The notes: generated from the sequence alone by a model not told the origin. A stretch of DNA of 64,000 nucleotides from Dromiciops gliroides (GCF_019393635.1 NC_057864.1:80355882-80419881), one strand, 5' to 3'. Counted from the stretch's first letter, positions 18,631 through 31,033 are shown. Made by a program: numbers and translations.

Positions 18631-19001
18631 TCTATTGTATTTTACTGCCCCATTTTATTTTGTGTAATTTTTGTCATTAATTTTCCCTAAGTTACTATGA
18701 AGATGATTTTCAGGTGTCTTGAAGACATGTCTTTCAAGTTACTAGCTCATTATAATTTCAGATTTTCAGGATGTTCATTCTATACCAAAACTTTCTTGTA
18801 ATATCTGAAAAGAAATGTGACAGATTGTTGGCTTGGTATGATTTAACAAGAAAATCAACAGTGATTTTTATAACTACAAATGTGTCTGAATTCAAATACA
18901 ATTCCTTAAGAAATTTAAGCTCAATACTTTCTTTTTCTGTAGGGAAATCCTTAGAGTGGAGTTGTCAAACAGTAGCTGAACCAGATTAAAATGTAATTGG
19001 G

Positions 19002-19147
19002 TGGGGCAGCTAGGTGGCGCAGTGGATAGAGCACCAGCCCTGGATTCAGGAGGACCTGAGTTCAAATCCAACCTCAGCCCCTTGACCCTTACTAGCTGTG
19101 TGACCCTGGGCAAGTCACTTAACCCCAATTGCCTCACCTAAAAAAAC
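19002..19147 (+). mobile_element. SINE (WSINE1/MAR1 type), plus
   Basis: Full length; combines the GATTCAGGAGGACC variant with the CCCCAATTGCCTCA tail. Duplication TGTAATTGGG (18992-19001 and 19148-19157). Confidence 0.93.
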
Positions 19148-19726
19148 TGTAATTGGGAAATATTTAACAAAATAAATAAAAATACAAAAGAACATAGATA
19201 ATGTGATTGTGTTTTTCTAAATTAATATGCTTCCTGTGGGGATTATTAGTTCTTATCAAGGATTAGTGGAAAAAAACCCCAACACACCAAAACAAACAAA
19301 CAAAAAAAGGATTAGTGGCCACCATTTCTATTTGAGTTTGACATCACTACTGTTTCCTAGGCAAAGAGGAAAAAAAAGTATACCTTTCCATATCAATTCC
19401 CTATTCTTTGGTTTGCTTAAGAATCTACCTGGAGAATACTTTTATTGTCACAGGTTCACCTAGCACAATTGCCACTAGAGGTTTTTTTCTATATTATCTC
19501 CAAATTGAGAAACATCAGCAAGTATGTGCCAAGGAGCATGGTGATATATACTATTTGTGTTAACATAAATAACACTTTTACATAATTACTTATGCCCAGT
19601 TTCAAGGCTCTATACTACTTGAGTACTGTAGCCAAGTATATAACCATGATATTAAAAATGTCATTAAACTTCTTTCTGCATATCTAATGAGCCCACAGGC
19701 ATAATCTATGAAAGTATATCCTTGGC

Positions 19727-20343
19727 TCCAAAGGTTGTCATGCCGGGGTGGGAGTGGGGATAAGCTCCCACTCTCTATAAAATGCTCCAATGGCATGCGT
19801 CTCAAATAGTCTGACAACTGAAGCCCAACTCCTGGCCTTCTTGTGGCGGAACTGTTTCCACTAATGGGAGAAGGGGCGAAGGTGAGTCACTTGCGCCTTA
19901 AAACCAGTCATTTCAGGCAGGTGGGGCTCATCAGCCTTGGTAGGCAACCTGCCTAGGGGAAGGAAACCCTGATTTTAAACCTCTGCTGCCTTGCGGCTAT
20001 GCCCATATATGGGAAAAGCTTTAGGAGTTAACCCTGAGGAAAAATCAGGAGTCAGAGTCCCTTAGGCAGTTGGATGTTGGACATCACATTCCTCTGGCAA
20101 CTCCTGCGGCAGCACTGGTGCCAAACTGTATTGGCTCTGCCTTTCCTTTGGATCCACCAATGTCACAGAGAGGGAAAACCTGCTGCATGGGCAACAGCTT
20201 GTTTTCCAAATTGATCTGCCCAGGCCAGCGCCCTGGAGAAGACACTCCAGCTATTCCTCATGGGGTAGATATAACACACAGCCACACTGTGGTCTGTGGC
20301 TCTTCAGGGGGCTGATCCATGGTTGTCAGTGACTGGTGGAGGC

Positions 20344-20380
<37 letters not shown>
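19727..20380 (+). mobile_element. 654-bp non-LTR element with (TAC)n tail
   Basis: Starts TCCAAAGGTTGTCATGCCGG and ends GGTGGAGGCC followed by about 12 TAC repeats. Bracketed by a perfect 12-bp duplication TATATCCTTGGC (19715-19726 and 20381-20392). It is G+C-richer than its surroundings. A short open frame (20070-20315) shows no recognised domain, so it appears nonautonomous. A trinucleotide tail rather than poly(A) is typical of RTE-clade LINEs and their SINEs; that assignment is inference. The family could not be named. Confidence 0.75.
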
Positions 20381-20382
<2 letters not shown>

Positions 20383-20417
20383 TATCCTTGGCATTCAACA
20401 AAGAGGAAGGGGAAGAG

Positions 20418-20665
20418 AATGAGCATTTATATAACACCTACTAAGTGCTAGCTTTTTAAAAAACACTTAAAATATTAGGTACTTTTTTTTACAAATATTA
20501 TCTCATTTGAGCTTCATATACAACCTTGTGAGGTAGGTGCCATTGTACAGTTAAGGAAACTGAGTCAAACAGAAATTAAGTGACTTGCTTTGGGGGTTAC
20601 ACAGTATTTGATGCTGAAATTGAACTCAGGTCTTCCTACCTCTAGGCCACTCCACTGGACTGTGA
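20418..20665 (-). mobile_element. MIR/CORE-SINE relic, minus
   Basis: TAAGGAAACTGAGTCAAACAG, AAGTGACTTGC and GAACTCAGGTCTTCC in order. Diverged. Confidence 0.75.
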
Positions 20666-21120
20666 GCTTCCTATGCTCTAGTCTCCCTAACTCTTTTTTC
20701 TTCCTTACAAAAACCCATTATAATTTTTTTCTACATATAATTTTCTTGACTATGCTTCAAAACAATTCAATAACCTAAAGTAAATCAGTCAATGAATCAA
20801 TCAACAGACATTGTAAAGCCATCAACGCCTCCTAAGAGAAGGCAGGTTATATCTGACTCTGGTGGCATCACCATCAGTGGCATAAAGGAATTGAATAAAT
20901 TTCTCTCTCTGTCTGTCTCTCTGTCGCCCTGAATCCCTCCCTCCCTCATCCTCTCCATTTCCCTCTCTCCCTCCTTCCATTACTTCATGTAGCTTGATTG
21001 TCTCTTTTTCTTTACTCCCCATTCCCACCCCTAGAAACCTGGACCAATCTTTTTCCCGGGCAGGTCTACAGACTGGCACCTCTATCTTTACAAGCACCCT
21101 GCTGAATGGATTTAGTTGAA

Positions 21121-21143
21121 CACTCCTTTTTTTTTTTTTTTTA
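21121..21143. repeat. Poly(T) tract
   Basis: Homopolymer of about 18 T at 21125-21142. Confidence 0.8.
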
Positions 21144-21159
21144 AAGTTGAATGCTACTG

Positions 21160-21710
21160 AAGAAGAATCCCATACCTTCCTGCAGTTCTCCAGGTCTGAA
21201 TGCCTCCAGGTGTGAGATTCTCCAAATCATAACAGCAGTTGAGGCCCCTTTTTACTCTTCCAGTTTTCTTATTTCTCACTTCCCAAAATATATTCGGGAA
21301 CCAGTGACATTGGCCTCCTTGTTCCTCTTACATGACACTCTATATGACAACTGAGCCTTTTCACTGGCAGTTCTAAACGTCTATAACTTTCTCCCTCCTC
21401 ATTGCAGCGTCCTCACGTCCGGAGGTATCAGCTAAAGTCCTATCTTCTGTGGTAAGTCTTTTCCAGTTCTCCCTAATCTTAATACTTTACTTCATCCTTA
21501 GAATATACTCAGTTGATCCTGAAAATATCTTGTTTGTACATGGCTGTTTGCATGTTGTCTCACCCATCAGACTGTGAACTCTTTGAGGGTTATTTTTTGG
21601 GTTATTATTATTAATTGTTATTATGATTATGATTGCCTTTGTATTCATAACACTTGGCACAGTGCCTGGCAAATAACAGACAATAAATGAGAGTTGATTA
21701 ACTGATTCTG
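21160..21710 (+). mobile_element. L2 3' relic, plus
   Basis: CAGACTGTGAACTCTTTGAGGG, ACTTGGCACAGTGCCTGGCA and CAATAAATGAGAGTTGATT form the usual L2 3' end; upstream part is diverged. Confidence 0.75.
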
Positions 21711-22266
21711 AATCAGATTTCTTAGTCTGCTGGTGTTGTAAACATACAATATCACTCTTGGGTATGGGTTGTCTCTTTGTCCCTATAACTCTGAGCTGTT
21801 GATAAGTCATAGACACTTGGTCAATACTTCATTATCTTCTTCCTTATAGTGACATCCCCAAGGAGTTGGTGTAACTTCCAATGAGTAACTCTCCAACCTG
21901 AATACCTTGCACAATATGACTGCACCCTTACTCTCCCAGCTACTGTAGTTACTTTTAACTTTCTCTTCAGCAAAGACAGCTATCCCCAACTATAGAACAT
22001 TCCTGGTATCTTTGTTAATACCAGTATCCTAGGTTGGGTAAACCATTTGTATGACCCAGCATTAGCAATTCTAGTGTTAATATGCTAGAGAGGTTGCACA
22101 GGGAGTACTATGGTAATGTCCTCCTTTTTAGTACTATAACTGCCACTGGAAAGAGATGATGGAAATGTAATGGAAAGGGAAGAGGGGAGAGAATGAGGAC
22201 AAAAGAATTACTAGTGCCCTTGCCTTACATTTTCATAATAAGCTCCTTCATAGCAATATTTCTTTT

Positions 22267-22409
22267 TTTTTTTTTGCAAGGTAGTGAGGATTGTGACTTG
22301 CTCAAGGTCACACAGCTAGTAAGTGTCAAGTGTCTGAGATTGGATTTGAACTCAGGTCCTCCTGAATTCAGGGCCAGTGCTTTATTCACTGTGCCACCTA
22401 GCTGCCCCT
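22267..22409 (-). mobile_element. SINE (WSINE1/MAR1 type), minus
   Basis: Full length apart from a small deletion near its tail (GATTGTGACTTGC). Perfect 14-bp duplication GCAATATTTCTTTT (22253-22266 and 22410-22423). Confidence 0.93.
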
Positions 22410-22423
22410 GCAATATTTCTTTT

Positions 22424-23475
22424 GTAAAGTAATTCTTTCCCCACAGAGAACACTCCCTAGAATCTAGTCTTTCATATGGTAGAGGGAGGAAAGTTTTTTT
22501 TCCATTAGTAAAACATCAAACTATACCCATGGAAAACATACCCTACTCAGCTTATAAATTGCAACATGTAAAACACATCCCATGGCATCATATAACGAAA
22601 TAGGGACACATAAGATCTCTGAACAAAGTCAGAGGTGAAAGAAAACTACTGAACTTAGCCATACCTTCTATAACTCTTAAAATAAGCCTCTGTCCATAGG
22701 GGTTTCCCTTCAAAAAACAAAAGTGCTTTATACAAATGAACTAATTGATTCCATGTCATCCAGATGTTTCTTTTCTTGTTTTAGGCATTTTAGCAAATAG
22801 TTCTTTGGGAGCAACACAGCCATTTTTCTGAAGGCACTTGTATACTACCTACTCAGAATTGTGACAGGGATGTCTTTTGTGCCAAATATAATCATATACA
22901 TATATAGTATAGCCTATAGTCTCTTGACACTTCAGCAAGCATGCCATCCATCACTTCTACCATTTGACATCATACAACATTCTAACACTTAGCCATTTAC
23001 TATTGTGTCAGGAAATGCATTTTAAATGATTTCTTCACTTGTATTTCCTATCCTTAGCAACTAAGTACTTAATTTCCTTCCTTTGTTTTCTCTTCCATTA
23101 CAAAACTTTCAGGTGCCTTTTCCCTGGTCTTAGAGGACAATATTTCTGATTAGCTAGTGATAGTCAGGGATCTAAAGATGTGTGGTAGAACAGTATGAAA
23201 GAAGCAAATTTCACTTATCTGTAGCCACCAAGTCAACCTGAATGGCTTTAACATTGGAGGGAAGATGGGTACTATAAGTAGGGTTTTGGCTTGATTGAGA
23301 AGTCCTTGTGGCTACTCCATAGTCATGGTCTGTTACTTCATCGTGGTGTGGAGGTGATCCTGAGGTCTTAAAGGAATTGCTAGTAGAGTATAAGCTCTGA
23401 TATTTATGGGGCTGGAAAGGCTATGAATATGGATCCAGGAACAAAACTTAAGTGTCCTGTCAAAGGACCATTCCA
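22424..23475. other. Unassigned non-coding stretch
   Basis: About 1 kb without a recognisable gene or repeat. Confidence 0.45.
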
Positions 23476-23495
23476 GTTAAGAATGGAGAGTCTCA

Positions 23496-23645
23496 GAGGG
23501 GCAGCTAGATGGCTCAGTGGATAAAGCACCAGCCCTGGATTCAGGAGGACCTGAGTTCAAATCTAGCCTCAGAAACATGAAACTTACTAGCTGTGTGACC
23601 CTGGGAAAGTCACTTAACCCTCATTGTCCTGCAAAAAAAAAAATC
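23496..23645 (+). mobile_element. SINE (WSINE1/MAR1 type), plus
   Basis: Full length with A11 tail and a perfect 18-bp duplication TAAGAATGGAGAGTCTCA (23478-23495 and 23646-23663), the longest unambiguous duplication in the window. Confidence 0.95.
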
Positions 23646-24364
23646 TAAGAATGGAGAGTCTCATCACTTGTAGGTTGGTTACTAGGAGTTGAATCCTTTG
23701 GTCATGGCAACCCATAAAACAAAGAAAAAACATTTAAAAACTATAGTCTGGTGTAGTGATGGTGATATTGTGGAAAGGCAGAAAAGACAGCAGAGGGTCC
23801 TATGATTCATCCTATTTATTATATATCAACTTTAATAACTGTGTTTTTTCTAATCAATAACCAAGGAATTAGACATTCTATTGGAAGAACTGAAATATAT
23901 TGGTATTTACATTCTTATACAAAACAAAGTCAGAAAACAAAAGGACATTATAACTAAATGGAAGTATGACTCATAGGGTTTCCTTGAATAGGCAAATAAA
24001 AGAGTTGTTAAAGTTGGGCTTTGTTTTGCACCCAGTCAATAATAGACATCGTTTTGTGAAGCACTCATTTTGTGGGATGATCATCTCACTTTGCAGTGCT
24101 CATGACGAGTATTAGCAAAATGATCATCATGAATAACCTTGCATGTTATATACCACCATCCATTATAGAAGATGAAAAGGTAGGTAGAAAAACCTCTGTG
24201 AAGGACCTAACAAAATCCTAAATGAAATCCATTTATACTCTGATGCTTGGTGCCTTTGATATAAAAAGGTAGATTCAGGGCAGAATGGCAAAAAGTATAT
24301 TTGAAAATATGACTCAAGTTTGAGAAATGATTCCAAAGACTTGAAGACTACCCAGAAGGTTCAT

Positions 24365-24713
24365 TGTGTATATATGTACATATACATATACACATGTACA
24401 TATGCACATGTACACATGTGTATTTGTCTCCATATATGTGTGGGCATATATGCATTTTTCCAAGAGTCAGAAGGTGCTGAACTATAAGCCCTTAACTACC
24501 TATATCTATATATACATGTATATGTGTGTATATTTATATGTTTATATATATGTATTCTTTTTTTTTCCAAAAGGGACTTGGAAGGTGCTGAACTGTAAGC
24601 CCTGAACCACATATGTCTGCATATATGTGTGTATACATGTTTATATATGTGTATATATGCATTTCCCCCTAAAAGTGAGTTGCAAGGTGCTGACTGTAAG
24701 CCCTGAACCACAT
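24365..24713. repeat. Three-copy diverged tandem repeat with TA/TG spacers
   Basis: A 35-45-base core containing AAGGTGCTGAACTGTAAGCC and CTGAACCACAT recurs at about 24452-24502, 24554-24613 and 24659-24713. The copies are separated by alternating TATATG/TACATG purine-pyrimidine sequence. The period is about 111 then 102 bases. Confidence 0.85.
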
Positions 24714-24715
24714 CA

Positions 24716-25880
24716 CAAAAATTGAAACTGGTTGTAATTTAAGAGAGAGGAAATAATGAGTTTCTGATGTGGTAATTATATCAACCTCAGCTATCTGTAT
24801 AGTCAGACTATCAATTATTTAGAATAAAGGTCATAATAAGCATCACTTTAGAACAAAGCTGTAAGTTGAGAAAATTATGTGAATAGTTGAAATAGATGCT
24901 AACTTACCTATCTAAACAAGTCACTGATGCTGGCAAATGAAAAATAATCCAAATGTTGACCTTTATTATCATAATTTTCTGTAAAAGCTTAACTAATATA
25001 AAAGTCACCACTAATCAAAAGAGCTCAGAAATGGACAACAAATTATAAATCAATCGATCAATCAATCAATAAACACTTGATCTTGCCAAACAAGAGATGC
25101 CAATAAAATCAACACTGGTTTAGAATATAAACTGATTTGTAAAACACTCTGTAAGAGGGTTGCAGAAGATTATGAGCCATATCACTTCATTAAGTCATGA
25201 GAACTAGTGGAAAAAAAAAAGTGTACCACATACTCTGGTTTCACTCGTCCAGTCATCTTTCAGCATGGGCAGACTGGATTTCTAGAGATTGGCTGTCACT
25301 TCTGCCCTTGTCCACCTCTCCCATTACTATAGCTTATGAGCCCCCAATGCTGTGCTTATCCCAGTGATAATCAATTAACATGAACTAGTCAACCAGATTT
25401 AATTAGCTTTTAGAAACGAGTTGCAGTTTTGAATCAAGGAGGTTCTGTCCTGTTAGCAATGAAAGCTATTTCCTAAATTCAATCACATGACTTTTTTTTT
25501 TTTTTTGGAACCAACCATTGTTCTGTTTGGAGATAAGGTAGAGAGGGAGAATTTATTACCCCATGTTAGATAGTTGAGTTTCAGTTATAATTGTGATATT
25601 GCCAAAGAGGGTTGAGCCAGTCAGTTTTGTAAAAATATGACAGCCAGAGTTATCATTGATATTATCTACTATGTGCTTACTACCACAATAGTACAGTTAT
25701 ATGGAATTTATAAAAGCATTATCATATTCTCTGTTCCTAAGGAGACTATAGCCTAATAAGGGTGTTAAGGCATGAGACAGTTATACAAGTAGGAAACAAC
25801 TGGTAGTATATCAGAGGACTTAGAAGACTTTTTTATGTGTAAAATTGGTTTAATTTGAGTTTCTCTCTCAAGAGAAAGAA
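24716..25880. other. Unassigned non-coding stretch
   Basis: A/T-rich; short (ATCA)n at about 25052-25070 and poly(T) at 25493-25507. Nothing else recognised. Confidence 0.45.
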
Positions 25881-25882
25881 AA

Positions 25883-26022
25883 GGGGGCAGCTAGGTGGTG
25901 CAGTGGATAGAGCAGGGCCCTGGATTCAGGAGGACCTGAGTTCAAATCCAGCCTCAGACACTTGACACTAGCTATGAGACCCTGGGCAAGTCACTTAACC
26001 CTCATTTTCCCACCAAAAAAAA
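25883..26022 (+). mobile_element. SINE (WSINE1/MAR1 type), plus
   Basis: Near full length; lacks 5 bases in GACACTAGCTATG (family: GACACTTACTAGC). The same 5-base loss is seen in the copy at 49138. Followed by purine-rich sequence that hides any duplication. Confidence 0.9.
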
Positions 26023-26345
26023 AAAGAAGAGAGGGAAAAAAGAAGAGAGGAGAGGTAGTCATATAGTTAAAACAAGATAGAAAAGATACAGAGAGGGAGA
26101 AGAGATTCAGGAGAGAGAGGCAGAAGAAAGCTAGAGAGAGACAGACAGAATCAGGGAGGAGAGCCAAAGAGGAGAGAGTCAAAGAAAGAATACAGAGAAA
26201 GGAGAGACAGAAGAGGGAGAGAGAAAGGAAGGGATGGAGGGGGAGAGGGAAAAAAGAAAGAGATTGGGGAGGAGAGGAGAAAGAGGGAGGTAAAGAGAAA
26301 ATTTTCTGTATTTGTTTTTTTTCTCCCGGGGGAAGAAAACAAAGA
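26023..26345. repeat. GA-rich (purine) low-complexity tract
   Basis: About 320 bases of almost pure A/G on the plus strand, built of GAGAGG, AGAAAG and GGGAGA units. It begins at the SINE's A-rich tail and may have expanded from it. Confidence 0.9.
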
Positions 26346-26979
26346 AAAGAAAATGAAATATATCATTTCTTGAAGAGATTCAGATTTCTTTAAGAAAAAA
26401 AAAGTGGTGGATATAATATAATATAATTCCTTAAGCCATTGTTCTGTTTGTCTACAGATTGATTCATTTTTGGAAGATCATTTTTTTTTCTTTAGTTGAT
26501 TTTCTTTTCTTTCACACCTGTGATCTCCCTAAGACCAAAATAAAAGGTAATTAATTATCTCTCCAATAGGATGACTTTTAAAATTTAAATTGTTAAAATA
26601 AAATTTTAACAAGCAACTAGAAAAGTTTGATTTTATTTAGCCCATGTGTGTATGTGTGTGAAGTTGGTAAGAAAAATGGAGAGATCAAGTACACCATATT
26701 ACTTTTATATTTAACTGTCTTTACACCTTATGAATGATTTCTTTGGACTCCTCATTCTTCTTTCCTTTCCAGGATTCACTCAGGACTTTTTCTACCATGC
26801 TTTGGAAATCTTTTCATCTTGAAAGCTCCCTTCAGCCCTGGAATTCACCATTTGCTAGTATTCTGACCTCTCCCATTTATTTGAATGGCTGTTCTCAGAA
26901 CCATGTATAAGGAGGCTGCCCATGTTAGCTACAGCTCATTTCCCTCCAGACAACACTCTGCAATTTCTCTACAATGACC

Positions 26980-27150
26980 CTGTGCCTCCATTTCCTTTCA
27001 TCATACCCCACTGGCTGCTTCTCATTTCAGCTTCCCCCCTTAGAATGGAAGCTCCTTTAGGGCTGAGACTTTCTTTCTGCTTGTATTTGTATTTCCAGTA
27101 CCTACACAGTGTCTGGCACACATTAAGTGCTAAATAAATGCTTGATTAGC
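26980..27150 (+). mobile_element. L2 3'-end relic, plus
   Basis: TAGAATGGAAGCTCCTTTAGGG, CAGTGTCTGGCACACATTAAG and AATAAATGCTTGATT. Confidence 0.75.
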
Positions 27151-27269
27151 AAATCAAGCACTTGTCTATAGAAATAAATAAAATAATAACTCCGTGTTTT
27201 CCTGAAGTTTGAGTTATATGCGAATTTCAATAGCTATACAATGACAGCTGCGAACATTTTCTTATAGGA

Positions 27270-27557
27270 TAATAATAACTAGCAGTTATATACTGCCTAC
27301 TATTTGCCAGGTATTGTGATAAGTGCTTTCCAAATGTTACCTCATTTGGGGAAACTGAGGCAGATGGTGGTCAAGTGACTCACTAGCTGATTTAAAAGGA
27401 CCTTGATGCCACCTGTCACCGCTTCATTTTTTAAATGATGAAATTGAAGATGAAATGATTCATCTAAGATCACACAGATAAGAAGTGGAAAAACAGGGAT
27501 CTGAACCCAAACTGACTCCAAATCTGGCTAACTTTCCATTGCATCACACTGCCTCCT
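27270..27557 (-). mobile_element. Two MIR relics, minus
   Basis: First 27270-27380 (GCCAGGTATTGTGATAAGTGC to GGGGAAACTGAGGC). Second 27430-27557 (AAGATCACACAGATAAGAAG to GCATCACACTGCCTCC). Diverged. Confidence 0.65.
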
Positions 27558-27966
27558 CATTGTTGTTGTTTGTCATTTGTTATTGTGCTAATGTGGGCTT
27601 TTATGGAGTCTTTCCATGGCAATCTTAATTCTTATGCTATGTATTCTGTTATATTACTTAATAATTTATATGAATACATTATATTAATTCTATAGTATAT
27701 TATGTAATATTTTGTCAGATTATGCCATATGTCATTATATTATATATTAATTATTAGATATTTAGATATTTAGAAGAATTAATAATATAAGAATTAAGAT
27801 TGAGGAGAATAGTCAGTTATGTTTGTGATCAATTAGAACTGGTAATACAAAAAGAACACCTACCTCTATATTCATTTATTTTCATGGTATTTATATATCA
27901 GGCTTCCTTCTTTTACACCTTATTGTCATATACTTTCTTATTTACCTATCAGATATTATAAAATTG

Positions 27967-28218
27967 AAAAAGGACAGCTAGGTGGCACAGTGGATAGAGT
28001 GTCAGACCTGGAGGCACCAAGACCTGAGTTCAAATGTGACCTCAGACACTTACTAACTGTGTGACCCTGGGGCAAGTCACTTACCTCTGTCTTCCTCAGT
28101 TTCCTTAACTGTAAAATGGGGATAATAACAGCACCCACCTCCCAGGATTTCTGTGAAGATCAAATTAGGCAGTGTTTATCCAGAGTCTGGCATATAGTAG
28201 GAGCTTAATAAATGCTAG
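27967..28218 (+). mobile_element. Long CORE-SINE with L2-like tail, plus
   Basis: Same tRNA-like head as the young SINEs (GACAGCTAGGTGGCACAGTGG) but extends through CCTCAGTTTCC, GTAAAATGGGGATAATAAC and ends with CATATAGTAGGAGCTTAAT. About 250 bp, and an older family than the 140-bp SINEs. Confidence 0.85.
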
Positions 28219-28444
28219 CTCCCTTCTCTAAAAGGATTTTCATTTCTTCAAGTAAAAGATACTCTAATGTACCATATAATTACCAAAGTATAGATTAAAA
28301 AAATTTATACTGAATTGTAATCTCCTTGTCCCACTACCAGCGATGACTCTATTACCACAGGTCTCTTTATTGTTTCTGGGTCCTTATCAGGCTTGTAGAC
28401 ATGTCAAGAAGAAAGCACATGAAGTTTTAGGGTTCTCAGGAGAA

Positions 28445-28650
28445 AAAGCAATAGCTCACATTTATATCATACTTCAAGGTCTGCAAAACAAACAAACTTT
28501 CTACACATTATCTTATTTGATCCTTACCACAACCCTTAAGAAGTTAGGTGCTGTTCATTTTACAGATGAGACTGGGACTCAGAAAGGCTAAGGGCATTGT
28601 CCAAGATCACAGCTTGTGATTATCTGAAGCATGATTCAAAACTAGTTTCT
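28445..28650 (-). mobile_element. MIR relic, minus
   Basis: CATTATCTTATTTGATCCTTAC, TTTTACAGATGAGACTGGGAC and CCAAGATCACAGC in order. Confidence 0.65.
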
Positions 28651-28654
28651 CATG

Positions 28655-29635
28655 ACTCTAAATCCAGTAACTCACAAATCAAAATTAAAGTCATTTACAT
28701 TATTGGAAACGGGATCTCTCTTTTCCTAAGCTTCTCCATCAGGATGCAACACTAGGCATTGTTGACAAGTTCTGTATCTTGTATTCCACGGTCAGCTCTG
28801 CACATTCCATGCTTAGCCTTTATCTTTTGAACATTAGAATGTGGGATTATTCTCAACCCTGTCCTTTAGGCTGTTGTTTATTATCAGGATTTTAATCTTC
28901 TACAAAAGGAATGAGGAGCTCAGACTTAGAAATGATGACGTTGATATGAACTCTTCTAAGATTCCGGGGTATTTATCCATCTTGTGGTTCACCTTGATTC
29001 CATCTCTTCAGAGTTTGAGAACCTGCAGAAACTGGTTTGGTTTTGTTGTTTTAGGATTTCAAATCAGCATTCTGCAGTTCAGCTGTTTTTACTTATTGGC
29101 TTTTTTTGGTTTAATTTATTTCAGGTGTAAAAGAGGAAAAATTAGCCATTTTTAGAAGATACTCCTTTAAAAAAAAATCACCTATGCCAACAGGAATATT
29201 TAAATTAACCAACAATATCTCATCCATGCCTAATACAGTAAGATGAATCTTATTTTTATGTACTTTAAATTATACATGATGCCCATTGTACTTTATCATT
29301 TTTAAAAATAAATTTTCAGTTATCCTTCAAATATCTAATGAGAACCTCACTTTTTGAAATGCCCTATGCTGGTGTCTCAAGTAAAATTCACAATTTGGTT
29401 TTTAAATAGGCATTTTTTTTCCAAGTAAGATGAAGGTAGGATTTTGTGAGTAACTGATCCATTGGGGTTAGGGGTTGTTGTAAAATTAAATGGTGGTGTC
29501 ATGTGAATTGGATAGGGGTAATCATGCAGATATAGCTATGGGCAAAAGCTGAAAGAAATCCAGTTACAACCAATGTTTACTTCATGTCTTCAAACTCATC
29601 AAAATGAGCTAATGTGTTAAATTCTCAAAGAATGT
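28655..29635. other. Unassigned non-coding stretch
   Basis: One 104-codon open frame (28841-29155, plus) has no recognisable domain and is treated as chance. Confidence 0.4.
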
Positions 29636-29639
29636 TCAA

Positions 29640-29770
29640 CTTTCCCTACTTGGCCTTCAAGGCCCTCTACCACCAGATGCTACAATATTTTTCCAGCCTT
29701 ATCTCATATCATTCATTTATATTTACTCTATACTTCAAACAAACTGAGCTCTCTCCTCAGGCTGCCTTAT
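29640..29770 (+). mobile_element. L2 fragment, plus
   Basis: TTGGCCTTCAAGGCCCTCTAC followed by a decayed L2-like stretch. Confidence 0.55.
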
Positions 29771-30124
29771 TCAGAATTGAGTTTTTAACCTGAATGCACA
29801 GATATTTTTTATTTTAAACAATCCCATAGTACATTTTGTACTAGGTGCTATGTGGTATTGAAGAAGGAGAGTTATTACAAACTGGGGAGTTGGAGAAGGC
29901 TTTTAGAAGAAATGTAGCATTTAAACTGGGCTTCAAAGAGGAGTTAAGGACATGTGGACAAGTTTCTGTTTGCTTTTAGGTGGCACTATCCAAAATAGAA
30001 TTTAATGCTTGTCTATAGCTATCCAATGTAGTGATTTAGAAAATTTATCTTTATAATTAAATTCATTTAAATAACCCACACCCTCTGTAAATAATTGTTC
30101 ATTTGTAAAATGCTGTATACTAGT

Positions 30125-30438
30125 GATAATCATAGAATTGTAGAATTGGAAAGGAGCTTTGTAACCCTTTCATTTTGTAGATGAAGAAACTGAATCTGAA
30201 ATAAGTCGAGATTTGTTGAAAGTCCCATGGGTAACTAGTAAGTCAAGAACCCAGGTGTCCTGACACATCATTCACACATAATGCCTTCCAAGACACTGTG
30301 CTGCCTCCTAGGAAGGAGAGAGGAAGAGATGGTAAGCTCCTTGATGGTATGTACTGTTTTCATTTTTGTTTTTGTATTCCAATGCCTGGCATATAGCAGG
30401 TGTTTAATGATTGCTTGTTGAATTCAACTGAATAAATA
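30125..30438. mobile_element. MIR (minus) followed by L2 3' end (plus)
   Basis: 30125-30310 shows MIR features (TTTTGTAGATGAAGAAACTGA). 30330-30438 is an L2 terminus (AAGCTCCTTGATGG, ATGCCTGGCATATAGCAGG). Confidence 0.6.
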
Positions 30439-30439
30439 G

Positions 30440-31020
30440 GTTATCTTCAATCAGTAATGTTTTTTACTTGTAGACCAGTGGTGTCAAATTTAAATAGAAA
30501 GGAGAACAAACCATACATAGGAATCTCTGTGGGATGCATATTGACTTAGAAAACCACATACTAATATTATCTATATTTTAATTATATTTTTATTTAAGTA
30601 TTGCTGCAAAACAGCTTAATTCATACTTAGAATACAAGCCAAGATTTTCAGAGGGATCTGGAAGCTGGAGGGTTGTTGTTGTTGTTTCATCTATAGAGTG
30701 ACATAGGTTTCTTGAGGTTGGGAGAACAAATTAGAAAAAAAAAATTAACGGTATTTCTTATTGATGAAACTCACTTTTAAATTATAGGCTGTAGTGAAAT
30801 CCAACTTCAGAATTAGCCTGGGTGAGACATAAGATCCAGGTATCTTCACCAGATTGTAAAATATCCTCCTTCCCCCCAGCCCCACCCCAATACACTCTGG
30901 GAATTTTTTCATGTCCAGGAGGTTTGGAAATCTTGTCCCCATTGAGGGAATGAGAATTCTGATATTGATACAGAGAAGCCTTTTTTGGAAATATAGAAAT
31001 AGCACCATGCCACATGTCCT
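30440..31020. other. Unassigned non-coding stretch
   Basis: Nothing recognised apart from a short (GTT)n at about 30672-30687. Confidence 0.4.
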
Positions 31021-31033
31021 TAAAGATTAAGAA

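Noticed and set aside
22193..22432. Open frames with the pattern QLG-DLPRVTQLVSVKCLRPDLNSG (here and at 18454, 18892, 43523, 45603, 50554, 59105)
   Set aside because: The recurring peptide is a frame of the SINE itself; it appears wherever the SINE does and is not a protein family.
25052..25075. CRISPR-like or regularly spaced repeats (ATCA units)
   Set aside because: A simple tetranucleotide repeat in a vertebrate genome. No direct repeat-spacer structure exists anywhere in the window.
28841..29155. 104-codon hydrophobic open frame
   Set aside because: No recognisable domain or start context, in A/T-rich unannotated DNA. Length alone is compatible with chance in 64 kb.
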